A DNA stretch of 64,000 nucleotides from NCBI RefSeq assembly GCF_029543125.1, contig NZ_JARQWW010000002.1, forward strand, positions 829,860 through 893,859, in the 5' to 3' direction. Position 1 is the stretch's first letter; each line of letters opens with the position of its first letter. This document shows positions 1-6,954 of this stretch, piece by piece. Source of the stretch: Caulobacter segnis. Lineage in GTDB: Bacteria; Pseudomonadota; Alphaproteobacteria; Caulobacterales; Caulobacteraceae. The translations under genes and the position numbers were made by a program. Under the pieces are notes generated by a model. That model made no database searches, was not told where the DNA came from, and worked only from the letters and a program-made list of their open reading frames with translations.

Positions 1-125
1 CGGCGGCGGCCACGTTCATCCTTGCGGCCGCGCTCATAGGCCTCGCGCACCACGGCGGCGTCGCTGGCGAACGCGTCGAGCCGGCTGGGCTCTTCGGCGG
101 CGGGTTTCCGGTTCCAGAAACGCAT
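1..125 (-). CDS. Hypothetical protein, N-terminal part (cut by left edge)
   Basis: An ATG at 125 reads leftwards off the window for 41 codons, beginning MRFWNRKPAAEEPSRLDAF and continuing with a charged stretch ending YERGRKDERGRR. A strong GGAGGAGG ribosome site lies just upstream. The visible part has no signal peptide or membrane helix. A perfect EcfG-type promoter (172-196, minus strand) lies about 45 bases upstream, so the gene is very probably in the general stress regulon. The family was not recognised, and the remainder lies outside the window. Confidence 0.7.
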   Translation of the reverse strand, partial: MRFWNRKPAAEEPSRLDAFASDAAVVREAYERGRKDERGRR

Positions 126-171
126 GATTCTCCTCCTCCCGGCTCAATCTTGGCCTTGGAACTGTGGTCGA

Positions 172-196
172 AACGCCGCGCCGCCGGGTCCGTTCC
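172..196 (-). promoter_or_regulatory. EcfG (general stress response) promoter, GGAAC-N16-CGTT
   Basis: On the minus strand GGAAC (196-192) is followed by exactly 16 bases and CGTT (175-172), the canonical -35/-10 of EcfG/SigT promoters. The -10 lies 47 bases before the ATG at 125. It is back to back with the plus-strand copy at 206-230, forming a divergent stress-promoter pair. Confidence 0.85.
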
Positions 197-205
197 TGCC
201 CTGCC

Positions 206-230
206 GGAACCTGAGCCGTTGGGGCACGTT
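206..230 (+). promoter_or_regulatory. EcfG (general stress response) promoter, GGAAC-N16-CGTT
   Basis: GGAAC (206-210), 16 bases, CGTT (227-230): a perfect EcfG-type promoter reading towards the lipoprotein gene whose ATG is at 266. This implies a leader of roughly 30 bases. Confidence 0.88.
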
Positions 231-265
231 CGTGGATCAGCATCAAACTCGAACGGAGAGCTCGG

Positions 266-607
266 ATGTACAGGACCTGGATCGCCCTCGCGGGGGCCGG
301 CATGCTCGCCGCCGCCTGCACCTCGACGGGCAATGTGGAGCGCAACGCCGCCGGCGGCGCGGCTCTGGGCGCCCTGGCCGGCGCCGTCATCGGCAATAAT
401 GTGGGCGGCGGAAGCGCCGCCACCGGCGCGGCCATCGGCGCGGCCTTGGGCGGCACGGCGGGCGCCGTGAAGGGCTGCCGCGAGGACGGCGGCTGCGGCG
501 CGCAGGTGAACCGTCGCCAGTACTATGATGAGCGCGCCGGCCGATACTACTATTACGACAGCCGCGACAGCCGCTATTACTGGGAGAACGGCGCGCCGCG
601 CTATTGA
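266..607 (+). CDS. Glycine-zipper lipoprotein, stress regulon
   Basis: This is a 113-residue small envelope lipoprotein. The N-terminus is a type II signal with lipobox LAAAC, the modified cysteine being residue 18. Residues about 29-65 are an alternating Gly/Ala segment typical of glycine-zipper 2TM proteins. The C-terminal third is rich in Tyr, Arg and Asp (for example YYYYDSRDSRYYWENG). It is preceded by a GGAGAG ribosome site and by the EcfG promoter at 206-230, so I infer induction under general stress. Glycine-zipper lipoproteins are usually anchored in the outer membrane. The exact role is unknown. Confidence 0.85.
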   Translation: MYRTWIALAGAGMLAAACTSTGNVERNAAGGAALGALAGAVIGNNVGGGSAATGAAIGAALGGTAGAVKGCREDGGCGAQVNRRQYYDERAGRYYYYDSRDSRYYWENGAPRY

Positions 608-631
608 TCTCTCGCAAGCGGGATCAGCTTG

Positions 632-663
632 GCGGCGGCCGGCGTGACAACGTCGGCCGCCGC
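632..663 (+). terminator. Strong GC stem-loop between two lipoprotein genes (possible terminator or attenuator)
   Basis: GCGGCGGCCG (632-641) and CGGCCGCCGC (654-663) form a perfect 10-bp stem, extendable by weaker pairs into the 12-base loop. No U-tract follows, so intrinsic termination is uncertain. It lies 25 bases after the glycine-zipper stop. Confidence 0.4.
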
Positions 664-720
664 TTCGCGTCTGGGGACGATCGGATCAGGGGCCTCGAGG
701 GGCCGGTTGAGGGGTTCAGA

Positions 721-1176
721 ATGCGCAATATCCAGACCAAGGTCATCTGTCTCGGCGTGGCCGCCGCCGCGCTGGCGGGTTGTTCGTCGCTGCCCATGAA
801 GCGGTCGGACATCGTCAAGGCGTCGGCGTCCTGCCAGGACTTCACTGTCTCGATCTATTTCGACCGGGACTCGGCCAGCGTCACGCGTGAGGCGCGGGCC
901 GTGCTGCGCGACGCTTCGTCCATGGCGGCCGGCTGCAAGATCGACAAGGTCACCGTGACCGGCCTGGCGGACGCCGTGGGCGCGCCGAACGCGAACCTGC
1001 AGCTGTCGCAGAGCCGGGCCAAGGCGGTGGAGCAGGCCCTGGCCCGCGCCGGCTTCCCGAGCGTGGAGTTCTCCACCGCGGCGGTGGGCGACGCCGGGGC
1101 GGTCACCGCCGATGGTCAGGCCCGTCCCCTGCGCCGACGCGCCGACGTGGCGGTGGACCTGGGCGGCCCGCACTAA
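721..1176 (+). CDS. OmpA-family C-terminal domain lipoprotein
   Basis: A 151-residue lipoprotein starting MRNIQTKVICLG with lipobox LAGC (Cys about residue 20). The ATG at 721 is preferred over an upstream extension because GAGGGG lies at ideal distance before it and the signal sequence begins there. The body is an OmpA-like peptidoglycan-binding fold: SIYFDRDSASVT as the first strand, then GLADAVGAPNANLQLSQSRA, the usual G-x-A-D-x-x-G then N-x-x-L-S-x-x-R-A motif that contacts diaminopimelate. Family knowledge predicts an outer-membrane lipoprotein bound to the cell wall. No stress promoter was seen directly upstream, so it may be read from the previous gene. Confidence 0.85.
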   Translation: MRNIQTKVICLGVAAAALAGCSSLPMKRSDIVKASASCQDFTVSIYFDRDSASVTREARAVLRDASSMAAGCKIDKVTVTGLADAVGAPNANLQLSQSRAKAVEQALARAGFPSVEFSTAAVGDAGAVTADGQARPLRRRADVAVDLGGPH

Positions 1177-1201
1177 CGGCGGACTTCTTGCGACGAAAAA
1201 G

Positions 1202-1229
1202 AAGGCGGCCTTCGCGGGCCGCCTTTTTT
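1202..1229 (+). terminator. Rho-independent terminator
   Basis: AAGGCGGCC, loop TTCGCG, GGCCGCCTT followed by a run of T, 25 bases after the OmpA-like stop codon. Confidence 0.9.
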
Positions 1230-1419
1230 GAAGTCTGCATCATCGAGAAAAGGGGTGCGGAGACGGCAGGCTGGCTGTCGCCAGCCTCAAGTCGGGGGGG
1301 CGTCGCCGCCTCCGCAGACATAGAAAGCATTGGCCGGGGCAAGCGTTCCCGGCGCGTGCGAAAATAATTTCAGCGGTCGGCGAGCCGTCACGATACGGCC
1401 AAGATTCAGGCGGCCGGCC

Positions 1420-1445
1420 GGAACAGCTCAAGCCTCGCCCGCGTT
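1420..1445 (+). promoter_or_regulatory. EcfG-type promoter, GGAAC-N17-CGTT
   Basis: GGAAC (1420-1424), 17 bases, CGTT (1442-1445), with the downstream ATG at 1490. The 17-base spacer is an accepted variant of this promoter class. The rest of 1230-1489 shows no ORF with a ribosome site. Confidence 0.75.
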
Positions 1446-1489
1446 GACTCGGCGATGGTGCGGAAGGTCCGCACCCCAGGAGCATCGCC

Positions 1490-1708
1490 ATGATCCGCAC
1501 CTATCGCGCAGCGCTGGGCGGTCTTGTTTTCTACGACGCACCGGAGCGTCGGCGGTCCGGCCGCCTCATGCTGGCCATGGCCGCCGGCGGCGTCGTGATC
1601 GCCGTGTCTGGCGGGATCGCCAGTCAGTTCATGCATTCCCCGGCTGAAAAGGCCGCACCGGTGCAGGTCGCCCAGACCGAAGCGCCGCTTTCATATCTCC
1701 CGCAGTAA
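1490..1708 (+). CDS. Small single-pass membrane protein, probable stress regulon
   Basis: A 72-residue protein with a well-placed AGGAG ribosome site. A basic N-terminus (MIRTYRAALGG) is followed by APERRRSGR and one hydrophobic helix at about residues 26-46, then a short Ala/Pro-rich tail. The gene lies 45 bases after an EcfG-type promoter and 9 bases before the next small membrane-protein gene, so the two probably form a stress-induced operon. The family was not recognised. Confidence 0.72.
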   Translation: MIRTYRAALGGLVFYDAPERRRSGRLMLAMAAGGVVIAVSGGIASQFMHSPAEKAAPVQVAQTEAPLSYLPQ

Positions 1709-1717
1709 GGAGTTCCC

Positions 1718-1951
1718 ATGCCTGCTTCCAACACCGCTCCCCGCCTGAACGCCACCCGCGCCCGCCAGGGCCGCTGGGGTCGCCACATCCTGTGGGTCCT
1801 GGTGATTTCCACGGCCTTGGCCGCTCTTGCCCTGTTCGGCAGCTGGGGCATGCGCAGCAACGAATACGCCGCGCTGCAGGAGCAGAACCGTCCGGCGGCG
1901 GCTGAAACCGGGACCGCCCCGGCGGACTCCATGGCGCCCAAGCAGAACTAG
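1718..1951 (+). CDS. Small single-pass membrane protein
   Basis: A 77-residue protein with TAAGGAG just upstream of its ATG. An Arg-rich N-terminal 23 residues precede one hydrophobic helix (about residues 25-43, WVLVISTALAALALFGSW), then a polar Ala/Pro/Glu tail. It is not an obvious paralogue of the preceding gene but is spaced for co-transcription with it and is followed by a strong terminator. Function unknown. Confidence 0.72.
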   Translation: MPASNTAPRLNATRARQGRWGRHILWVLVISTALAALALFGSWGMRSNEYAALQEQNRPAAAETGTAPADSMAPKQN

Positions 1952-1975
1952 CGCCGGCGCATCACCGCAAAAGGA

Positions 1976-2006
1976 AACGGCCGCTCGAAAGAGCGGCCGT
2001 TTTTCT
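1976..2006. terminator. Rho-independent terminator, possibly bidirectional
   Basis: AAACGGCCGCTC, GAAA loop, GAGCGGCCGTTT, then a T-rich tail. A matching A-rich flank on the left would let it also stop the convergent DUF1328 transcript. Confidence 0.9.
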
Positions 2007-2040
2007 TTGCCTGAAGATCGCGGCCTGAGATCGCGGGGAG

Positions 2041-2214
2041 TCAGATGACAGACTGCCCCCGGATCGCGCGGACCACGAAGCCCGCGACCAGCAGCACCAG
2101 GAAGATGACGAAGAGAATCTTGGCGATGGAGGCGGCGAGGCCAGCCAGTCCCATGAAGCCCAGATAACCGGCCACGACGGCCAGGATCGCGAAAACCAAA
2201 GTCCAGCCGAGCAC
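2041..2214 (-). CDS. DUF1328 small membrane protein
   Basis: A 57-residue protein read on the minus strand from a GTG at 2214 with GGGAG upstream. It begins MLGWTLVFAILAVVAGYLGF and continues with GLAGLAASIAKILFVIFLVL, two hydrophobic helices with a Gly/Ala-rich turn, the hallmark of DUF1328. An EcfG-type promoter with a 17-base spacer lies directly upstream (2262-2287). Members are small inner-membrane proteins of unknown mechanism that often turn up in stress regulons. Confidence 0.88.
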   Translation of the reverse strand: MLGWTLVFAILAVVAGYLGFMGLAGLAASIAKILFVIFLVLLVAGFVVRAIRGQSVI

Positions 2215-2261
2215 GACGTTTTCTCCCTTGCCGGGCCGCGGTTGCGGCCGTTCTGGAAGCC

Positions 2262-2287
2262 AACGCCGGCTCGCTGGAGCGGGTTCC
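2262..2287 (-). promoter_or_regulatory. EcfG-type promoter, GGAAC-N17-CGTT, for the DUF1328 gene
   Basis: On the minus strand GGAAC (2287-2283), 17 bases, CGTT (2265-2262). It occupies the gap between the phyR stop codon and the DUF1328 GTG 48 bases further on, which suggests that this small gene has its own stress promoter as well as possible read-through from phyR. Confidence 0.78.
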
Positions 2288-3088
2288 TTACGCCGCCTTG
2301 CGGGCGCGGCGCGGGTGGAAGAACAGGGCCTGGCCGATCGCCGCCTTCACCGTTTCCGGCTGGAACGGCTTGGTGATCAGGAAGGTCGGCTCCGGACGCT
2401 CGCCGGTGAGCAGACGTTCCGGGAAGGCCGTGATGAAGATCACCGGCACGTCGAGACGGGCCAGGATGTCCTTCACCGCGTCAATGCCGGACGAACCGTC
2501 GGCCAACTGGATGTCGGCCAGGACCAGACCCGGGGTCTTGCGGGCCACGGCGTCCACCGCTTCGCTGCGGGTGGCGGCGATGTCGGTGACTTCATGACCC
2601 AGCTCGCGGACCAGGGCCTCGATGTCGGCGGCGATCACCGGCTCGTCCTCGATGATGAGGACGTCGGTGGCCAGTTCGGCGTCGATTTCGCTCTGGGCCT
2701 CGGAGATCAGGGCCTCAACCTCGTCGAAGTCCGTGCCCAGGATCTGGGCGGCTTCGGTGGGGGTGAAGCCTTCGAGGGCCGTCAGCAGAAACGCCTGGCG
2801 CGAACGTGGGGCGATGCGCATCAGGCGGCGGGAGGGATCCTCGCCGGTCGAAATGTCATCCTGGCCGGTGGCTTCGAGCTGGGCGCCCGAGCTGAGCCAG
2901 ATGGCGTGAAACACGTGATAGAGCGCCACCCGCGGAGACAGGGACGATTCCAGCGAGCGCTCGCCGGCGGCCAGCGCTTCGAGCGCCACCCGCACATAAT
3001 GGTCGCCCGTGGTCTGGTCGCCCGTGAGCGCACGAGCATAACGACGAACATAGGGCAGATGCGGCGCAAGCCGAGCAAGAAGACTCAT
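2288..3088 (-). CDS. phyR: General stress response anti-anti-sigma regulator PhyR
   Basis: A 266-residue protein of standard PhyR architecture. Residues 1-135 are an ECF-sigma-like domain (sigma-2-like YVRRYARALTGD region, sigma-4-like FTPTEAAQILGTDFDEVEALI). Residues about 143-255 are a C-terminal receiver with acidic residues E147/D148, phospho-acceptor D192 (VLADIQLADG), T220 and K240. In the known mechanism phosphorylated PhyR exposes its sigma-like domain and sequesters NepR, freeing EcfG. It diverges from nepR-ecfG and has its own EcfG promoter (3159-3183), giving positive autoregulation. Confidence 0.97.
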   Translation of the reverse strand: MSLLARLAPHLPYVRRYARALTGDQTTGDHYVRVALEALAAGERSLESSLSPRVALYHVFHAIWLSSGAQLEATGQDDISTGEDPSRRLMRIAPRSRQAFLLTALEGFTPTEAAQILGTDFDEVEALISEAQSEIDAELATDVLIIEDEPVIAADIEALVRELGHEVTDIAATRSEAVDAVARKTPGLVLADIQLADGSSGIDAVKDILARLDVPVIFITAFPERLLTGERPEPTFLITKPFQPETVKAAIGQALFFHPRRARKAA

Positions 3089-3158
3089 GACCCCTCCCGA
3101 CTCTCAAAGGTCTTGGAAACAAGCGTCGAGGTTCGCACAGCGTCCCGACAAAGACCGA

Positions 3159-3183
3159 AACGTGTTTCCAAAGCTACGGTTCC
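3159..3183 (-). promoter_or_regulatory. EcfG promoter for phyR, GGAAC-N16-CGTT
   Basis: Minus-strand GGAAC (3183-3179), 16 bases, CGTT (3162-3159), 71 bases before the phyR ATG: a perfect consensus match. Confidence 0.92.
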
Positions 3184-3223
3184 AACAAGCTTCACCTTTC
3201 GTCATGATAGGGTCGAAAGCAAT

Positions 3224-3248
3224 GGAACCGCGCGGTTCCAAAGGCGTT
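3224..3248 (+). promoter_or_regulatory. EcfG promoter for nepR-ecfG-phyK, GGAAC-N16-CGTT
   Basis: GGAAC (3224-3228), 16 bases, CGTT (3245-3248), about 77 bases before the nepR ATG. The -35 is embedded in a perfect 16-bp palindrome GGAACCGCGCGGTTCC (3224-3239). Confidence 0.93.
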
Positions 3249-3324
3249 TTCGGCTCACGGCGCAGCATGCGTCCTTGTTTTTGGGCTTAATCAGGGGGCG
3301 ATCGCCGGTTCCGGCGTTGGAGTC

Positions 3325-3516
3325 ATGATCGAACAAAGAGCCATGGATGAACGTCGCAAGGGGCCGTCCTCGCCGGCCCTGGACGAAGCGCGCCTGCGTC
3401 AGCAGGCCATCGGCGTGAAACTTCGCGCCATGTTTGACGAAGTCGTGAACGAGCCCGTTCCCGACGAGTTCCTGGACATTCTGCGCAAGGCCGACTCCAA
3501 AGCGGGAGACCGCTGA
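3325..3516 (+). CDS. nepR: Anti-sigma factor NepR
   Basis: A 63-residue protein with the conserved NepR core (residues about 29-56, IGVKLRAMFDEVVNEPVPDE), the two-helix segment that clamps EcfG and is captured by phosphorylated PhyR. An in-frame ATG at 3343 (MDERRKGPSS) is an equally plausible start, since the GGAG before the first ATG is very close to it. The stop codon overlaps the ecfG start (TGATG), indicating translational coupling of anti-sigma and sigma. Confidence 0.93.
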   Translation: MIEQRAMDERRKGPSSPALDEARLRQQAIGVKLRAMFDEVVNEPVPDEFLDILRKADSKAGDR

Positions 3517-4133
3517 TGGAAGACCATATGGACGCGGCGGCGACCGCGACGGGCCCCACGGGGGCCGAGCGCGACACCATTTTCAAGCGCGAGCTGGTTC
3601 AGCTCATCCCGCATCTGCGCGCCTTCGCGCGGACTCTGGCGGGTGACCCGACCTCGGCCGACGATCTGGCGCAGGACGCCATGATGAAGGCCTGGGACGC
3701 GCGCGAGAGCTTCCAGCTGGGCACGAACATGAAGGCCTGGACCTTCATGATCCTGCGCAATCAGTTCTATTCCGAGAAGCGCCGCTCGTGGCGCCAGAGC
3801 CAGCTCGACCAGGAGGCCGCCGAACGGACCCTGGTGGCGGTGGACGATCCGGAAGCGCCGGTGGCCCTGGACGAACTGCGCATGAGCCTGAACATGCTGC
3901 CCGCCGAACAGCGCGAAGCGCTGATTCTGGTGGGGGCTGGCGGCTTCGCCTATGAAGAGGCGGCGGAGATCTGCGGTTGCGCGGTGGGTACGGTGAAGAG
4001 CCGGGTCAGCCGGGCGCGACGCGCCCTCCAGTCGATTCTCGAGGACGGCTCCTATGATCGCGACGGCGGCGCGGCAGGCGACGCGATGAAGGCGATCCTG
4101 GCCGATGCGGAGCGGTTGAGCTCGGTTCGGTGA
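3516..4133 (+). CDS. ecfG: ECF sigma factor EcfG/SigT, master of the general stress response
   Basis: A 205-residue group-15 type ECF sigma factor. Region 2 lies at about residues 30-95 (DDLAQDAMMKAW, then MKAWTFMILRNQFYSEKRR). Region 4 lies at about residues 125-180 (LPAEQREALILVGAGGFAYE, AEICGCAVGTVKSRVSRARR). It directs RNA polymerase to GGAAC-N16/17-CGTT promoters, seven of which lie in the first 6 kb. It is held by NepR in unstressed cells. The end overlaps the kinase gene by four bases (GTGA). Confidence 0.96.
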   Translation: MEDHMDAAATATGPTGAERDTIFKRELVQLIPHLRAFARTLAGDPTSADDLAQDAMMKAWDARESFQLGTNMKAWTFMILRNQFYSEKRRSWRQSQLDQEAAERTLVAVDDPEAPVALDELRMSLNMLPAEQREALILVGAGGFAYEEAAEICGCAVGTVKSRVSRARRALQSILEDGSYDRDGGAAGDAMKAILADAERLSSVR

Positions 4134-5857
4134 GGCTGGCCGAAAGGCTGGGCTGGGGCCCCTCGACCACCATCCGCGTCCGTCTGGCCGCGGCCGTGGC
4201 CGTCGCGCTCCTGCCTGTGCTCATCCTCAGCGGCGCGCAGACCGTCACCGCCTTCTATCGTGACGCCGAAGCCCAGCGCGAAAGCCTGGCGCTCGGCGCG
4301 CAACGCAGCGCCGCCACGGTCCAGGCCCGGATCGAGGCGGCGGGCGTCCTGCTGGAGACCCTCGGTCCCGGCTCGACAGGCCTGAACTGCGCGCAGCGGC
4401 TCAATGACGTCAAACGGCGGCTTCCAGGCTACGCCAACCTGATCCGGTTCGACCGGATCGGGCGGGTCGCCTGCGCCTCGGACACCGTGCCGCCCGACGC
4501 TCAACGCGCCACCCGGTCCTGGTTCGCCCGCATCCGCGACGGCGCGCCCATGACGGTGGAGGCCCAGCCGGGCGTGGCCTATTCCGCCGAACCGGCGCTG
4601 CTGGCGGCCGTGCGCGCCGAGCGCGACGGAGCCTTTGACGGCGCCCTGGTGGCGGTGATCGCCCTGTCCAGCCTGCAGCCCGAGACCCAGTCGCGCGCCC
4701 TGCCAGGCGGCGCCGAGATCGCCATGATCGACCGCGAAGGCCAGTACTTCGCCATGACCGATCAGAGCGCGTTCCCCGATGCGCCGCCGAACTTGGCTGC
4801 CGCGTCCTCGGACAAGATTCTGTGGACCGCGCGGGATGCGGCCGGCCGCCTGCGCACGCTTTCAGCCGCGCCCCTGGTGGCGAACGAGGTCTATGTGGTG
4901 CTGTCGGCGCCGTCGCCGGGCCTGTTCTCCTGGGCGCGGCTCAATCCGATCTCGCGCCTGCTGCTGCCGGTCTTCGCCTTCGTGGCGGCCCTGGCGGCGG
5001 TGCTGCTGGCGGCCGAACGCAGCATCGTGCGCTGGATCTTCTATCTGGAGCGGGTGGCGGCGATCTATGCCCGGGGCCGCTTCACCGTGCGGCCGGTCCG
5101 CGCCGACAAGGCCCCGCCGGAGATTCGTGAGCTGGCCGAGACCCTGGACCACATGGCCGGGGCCATCGTCACCCGCGACGCGTCGCTGCATGACAGCCTT
5201 CACCAGAAGGACGCGCTGATGCGCGAGATCCACCACCGGGTGAAGAACAACCTGCAGGTCATCTCCAGCCTGCTCAGCCTGCAGCAGCGGGCCCTGACCG
5301 ACCCGGCCTCGCGTCAGGCGATCATGGACACGCGCCAGCGCATCTCCGCCCTGGCCCTGGTCTATCGCGCCCTCTACCAGGGGCCGGACCTGAAGCAGGT
5401 GGATCTGCGGCCGTTCCTGGAGGAGCTGACCGCCCAACTGCTGTCGGGCGACGTGGGTCCGCATGGTGCGGTGCGCACGGAGGTGCACGCCGATCCGCTG
5501 ATGATCGACCCGGACCGGCTGGCGCCGCTGGCCCTGTTCGCGGTGGAGGCGGTGGCCAACGCCCAAAAGCAGGTGTTCGCCGAGCGTCCCGGCCTGTTGC
5601 GGGTGGAGTTCCGCGTGCGCGACGGGGAGGGTCAGCTGGACATTGTCGACGACGGCGGCGGCCTGGGCGCGCCGGGCGCTCCGCCCAGCGGCATGGGAAT
5701 GACCCTGATGAACGCCTTCGCCCGTCAGCTGCGCGGCAAGGTCAGCTTCGACCCTGTGCCCGCCGGCGGGCTGCGGATCAGCCTGGTGTTCCCCGCCCCC
5801 GAGGCCAAGGCTTCTCATTCGCCGGTCGCCGAACCGGCCAAGGCGGAACAAAGCTGA
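4130..5857 (+). CDS. phyK: Sensor histidine kinase of the general stress response (PhyK-like, HisKA_2)
   Basis: A 575-residue membrane kinase starting at a GTG that overlaps the ecfG stop. Membrane helices lie at about residues 17-36 and 277-296 and flank a large extracytoplasmic sensor region. A HAMP-like linker follows, then a HisKA_2 box REIHHRVKNNLQVISSLLSL with the likely phospho-histidine at 369 (the His preceding RVKNN). The HATPase region has a somewhat degenerate N-box (EAVANAQKQVF) but keeps DDGGG and GMGMTLMNAFARQL. By position and family it should phosphorylate PhyR in response to envelope or chemical stress; the signal is unknown. Its 3' end contains the promoter of the next gene. 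Confidence 0.9.
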   Translation: MRLAERLGWGPSTTIRVRLAAAVAVALLPVLILSGAQTVTAFYRDAEAQRESLALGAQRSAATVQARIEAAGVLLETLGPGSTGLNCAQRLNDVKRRLPGYANLIRFDRIGRVACASDTVPPDAQRATRSWFARIRDGAPMTVEAQPGVAYSAEPALLAAVRAERDGAFDGALVAVIALSSLQPETQSRALPGGAEIAMIDREGQYFAMTDQSAFPDAPPNLAAASSDKILWTARDAAGRLRTLSAAPLVANEVYVVLSAPSPGLFSWARLNPISRLLLPVFAFVAALAAVLLAAERSIVRWIFYLERVAAIYARGRFTVRPVRADKAPPEIRELAETLDHMAGAIVTRDASLHDSLHQKDALMREIHHRVKNNLQVISSLLSLQQRALTDPASRQAIMDTRQRISALALVYRALYQGPDLKQVDLRPFLEELTAQLLSGDVGPHGAVRTEVHADPLMIDPDRLAPLALFAVEAVANAQKQVFAERPGLLRVEFRVRDGEGQLDIVDDGGGLGAPGAPPSGMGMTLMNAFARQLRGKVSFDPVPAGGLRISLVFPAPEAKASHSPVAEPAKAEQS

Positions 5858-5869
5858 GCCGCTGGCGTT
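5845..5869 (+). promoter_or_regulatory. EcfG promoter for the entericidin gene, inside the kinase 3' end
   Basis: GGAAC (5845-5849), 16 bases, CGTT (5866-5869). The -35 overlaps the last codons of the kinase and the -10 falls just after its stop. The ATG of the small lipoprotein is at 5923. Confidence 0.9.
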
Positions 5870-5922
5870 TCTCCGGCGCGATACAAAGCCGTTCCCCCAA
5901 ACGGCGTTCAGGAGAAACTCTC

Positions 5923-6060
5923 ATGCGTAAGCTCATTGTCATGGCGATCGTCGCCGCTGGTCTGACCGCCGCCGCCTGCAACACCGTTTCGGGCGCCGGC
6001 CAGGACGTCACGGCCGCCGGCCGCGCCGTCACCAGCACCGCTGAAGACGCCAAGAACTAA
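5923..6060 (+). CDS. Entericidin A/B family small lipoprotein
   Basis: A 45-residue protein with GGAG upstream. The signal peptide MRKLIVMAIVAAGLTAAAC ends in a lipobox (Cys 19). The mature part NTVSGAGQDVTAAGRAVTST matches the entericidin pattern N-T-x-x-G-x-G-x-D. Entericidin homologues are stress-induced lipoproteins in several alphaproteobacteria. The dedicated EcfG promoter supports that here. A terminator follows. Confidence 0.9.
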   Translation: MRKLIVMAIVAAGLTAAACNTVSGAGQDVTAAGRAVTSTAEDAKN

Positions 6061-6089
6061 GACCGCCGCTCGGGTTCACCGAGACGAGG

Positions 6090-6115
6090 AAGGCCCCGCA
6101 TCCGCGGGGCCTTTT
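6090..6115. terminator. Rho-independent terminator between convergent genes
   Basis: AAGGCCCCGC, ATCC loop, GCGGGGCCTT followed by TT, between the entericidin stop and the convergent cheR stop. Confidence 0.88.
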
Positions 6116-6126
6116 GCGTTGGGGGA

Positions 6127-6954
6127 TCAGGCCGCCTTGCGGAAGTTCGGGTCGCGCCCGAACACGCCGGGCTGGCCGTCCAGGGGCAGCAGGGCGCCGG
6201 TCAGGCCGCCCAGATCGTCGCCGGGGCTGAGCACCAGGAAACCGTCGTCGGCCAGGGTGACGGCCACGTTCTCCAGCACGCGGGCCCGCACCCCCTCGTC
6301 CATGGTGGCCAGCACGCCGCGCAGGAAGATAATGTCGAAGCGGCCGAGCGCGGACAGGTCGGAGATCAGGTTGATCCGCCGCCAGCGCACCATCTGGCGC
6401 ACCCGCGGCTCCAGGGACCACATGTCGTCGATCTTCTCGAAGTGCGTCACCAGCTTGCGGATCGGCAGGCCGCGCTGCACCTCGAACTGGGTGTAGAGAC
6501 CGCTCTGGGCCTTCTCCAGGCAGCGCTCCGACAGGTCCGAACCGAACAGCTCCGGGCGCAGGCCGGGGATCTCGGCGCGAGCCTCCTCGGCCATCATGGC
6601 CAGGGAATAGGCCTCCTGGCCGGTGGCGCAGGCGGCGCTCCAGATGCGCACCGCGCCGCCTGGGCGCCGCTGGGCCATGGCCGGCAGCAGCTCCTTCTCG
6701 AACTGGTTGAAGGCCTCGCGGGGGAAGAAGAAGGCGGTCTCGGCGCCGGTCATGCCCTCGACCACCGCCCAGATCAGGCGCTCCTCGCGCTTGGCGCGGA
6801 CGGCGGCGAGCATGTCGTCTATGCTGGCGAAGCCTTCGCGGCGGGCCACGGGGGAGAGCCGGCTGTTGATCAGATAGGTCTTCTCCGGCGCGACCTTCAG
6901 GCCGGCGCGGGAGCGGCACAGGGCCGCCAGGAACTCTAGGTCGGCGGGTTTCAC
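6127..6954 (-). CDS. CheR-type protein-glutamate methyltransferase
   Basis: A 275-residue protein with an N-terminal helical CheR_N region and a SAM-binding domain: VRIWSAACATGQEAYSLAMM, then FGSDLSERCLEKAQSGLY and GLPIRKLVTHF, all characteristic of CheR. The signature TNETSFFRD is altered to MTGAETAFFFPREAF, and the usual FCRNVLIYF is IFLRGVLATM. No chemoreceptor gene is nearby. It overlaps the receiver gene by four bases (GTGA) and lies downstream of chpT, so it probably belongs to a signalling unit outside classical chemotaxis. Its substrate is not known. Confidence 0.85.
   Translation of the reverse strand: MKPADLEFLAALCRSRAGLKVAPEKTYLINSRLSPVARREGFASIDDMLAAVRAKREERLIWAVVEGMTGAETAFFFPREAFNQFEKELLPAMAQRRPGGAVRIWSAACATGQEAYSLAMMAEEARAEIPGLRPELFGSDLSERCLEKAQSGLYTQFEVQRGLPIRKLVTHFEKIDDMWSLEPRVRQMVRWRRINLISDLSALGRFDIIFLRGVLATMDEGVRARVLENVAVTLADDGFLVLSPGDDLGGLTGALLPLDGQPGVFGRDPNFRKAA

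Noticed and set aside
157..180. An additional GGAAC near 158 as a further stress promoter
   Set aside because: No CGTT lies 16 or 17 bases downstream.
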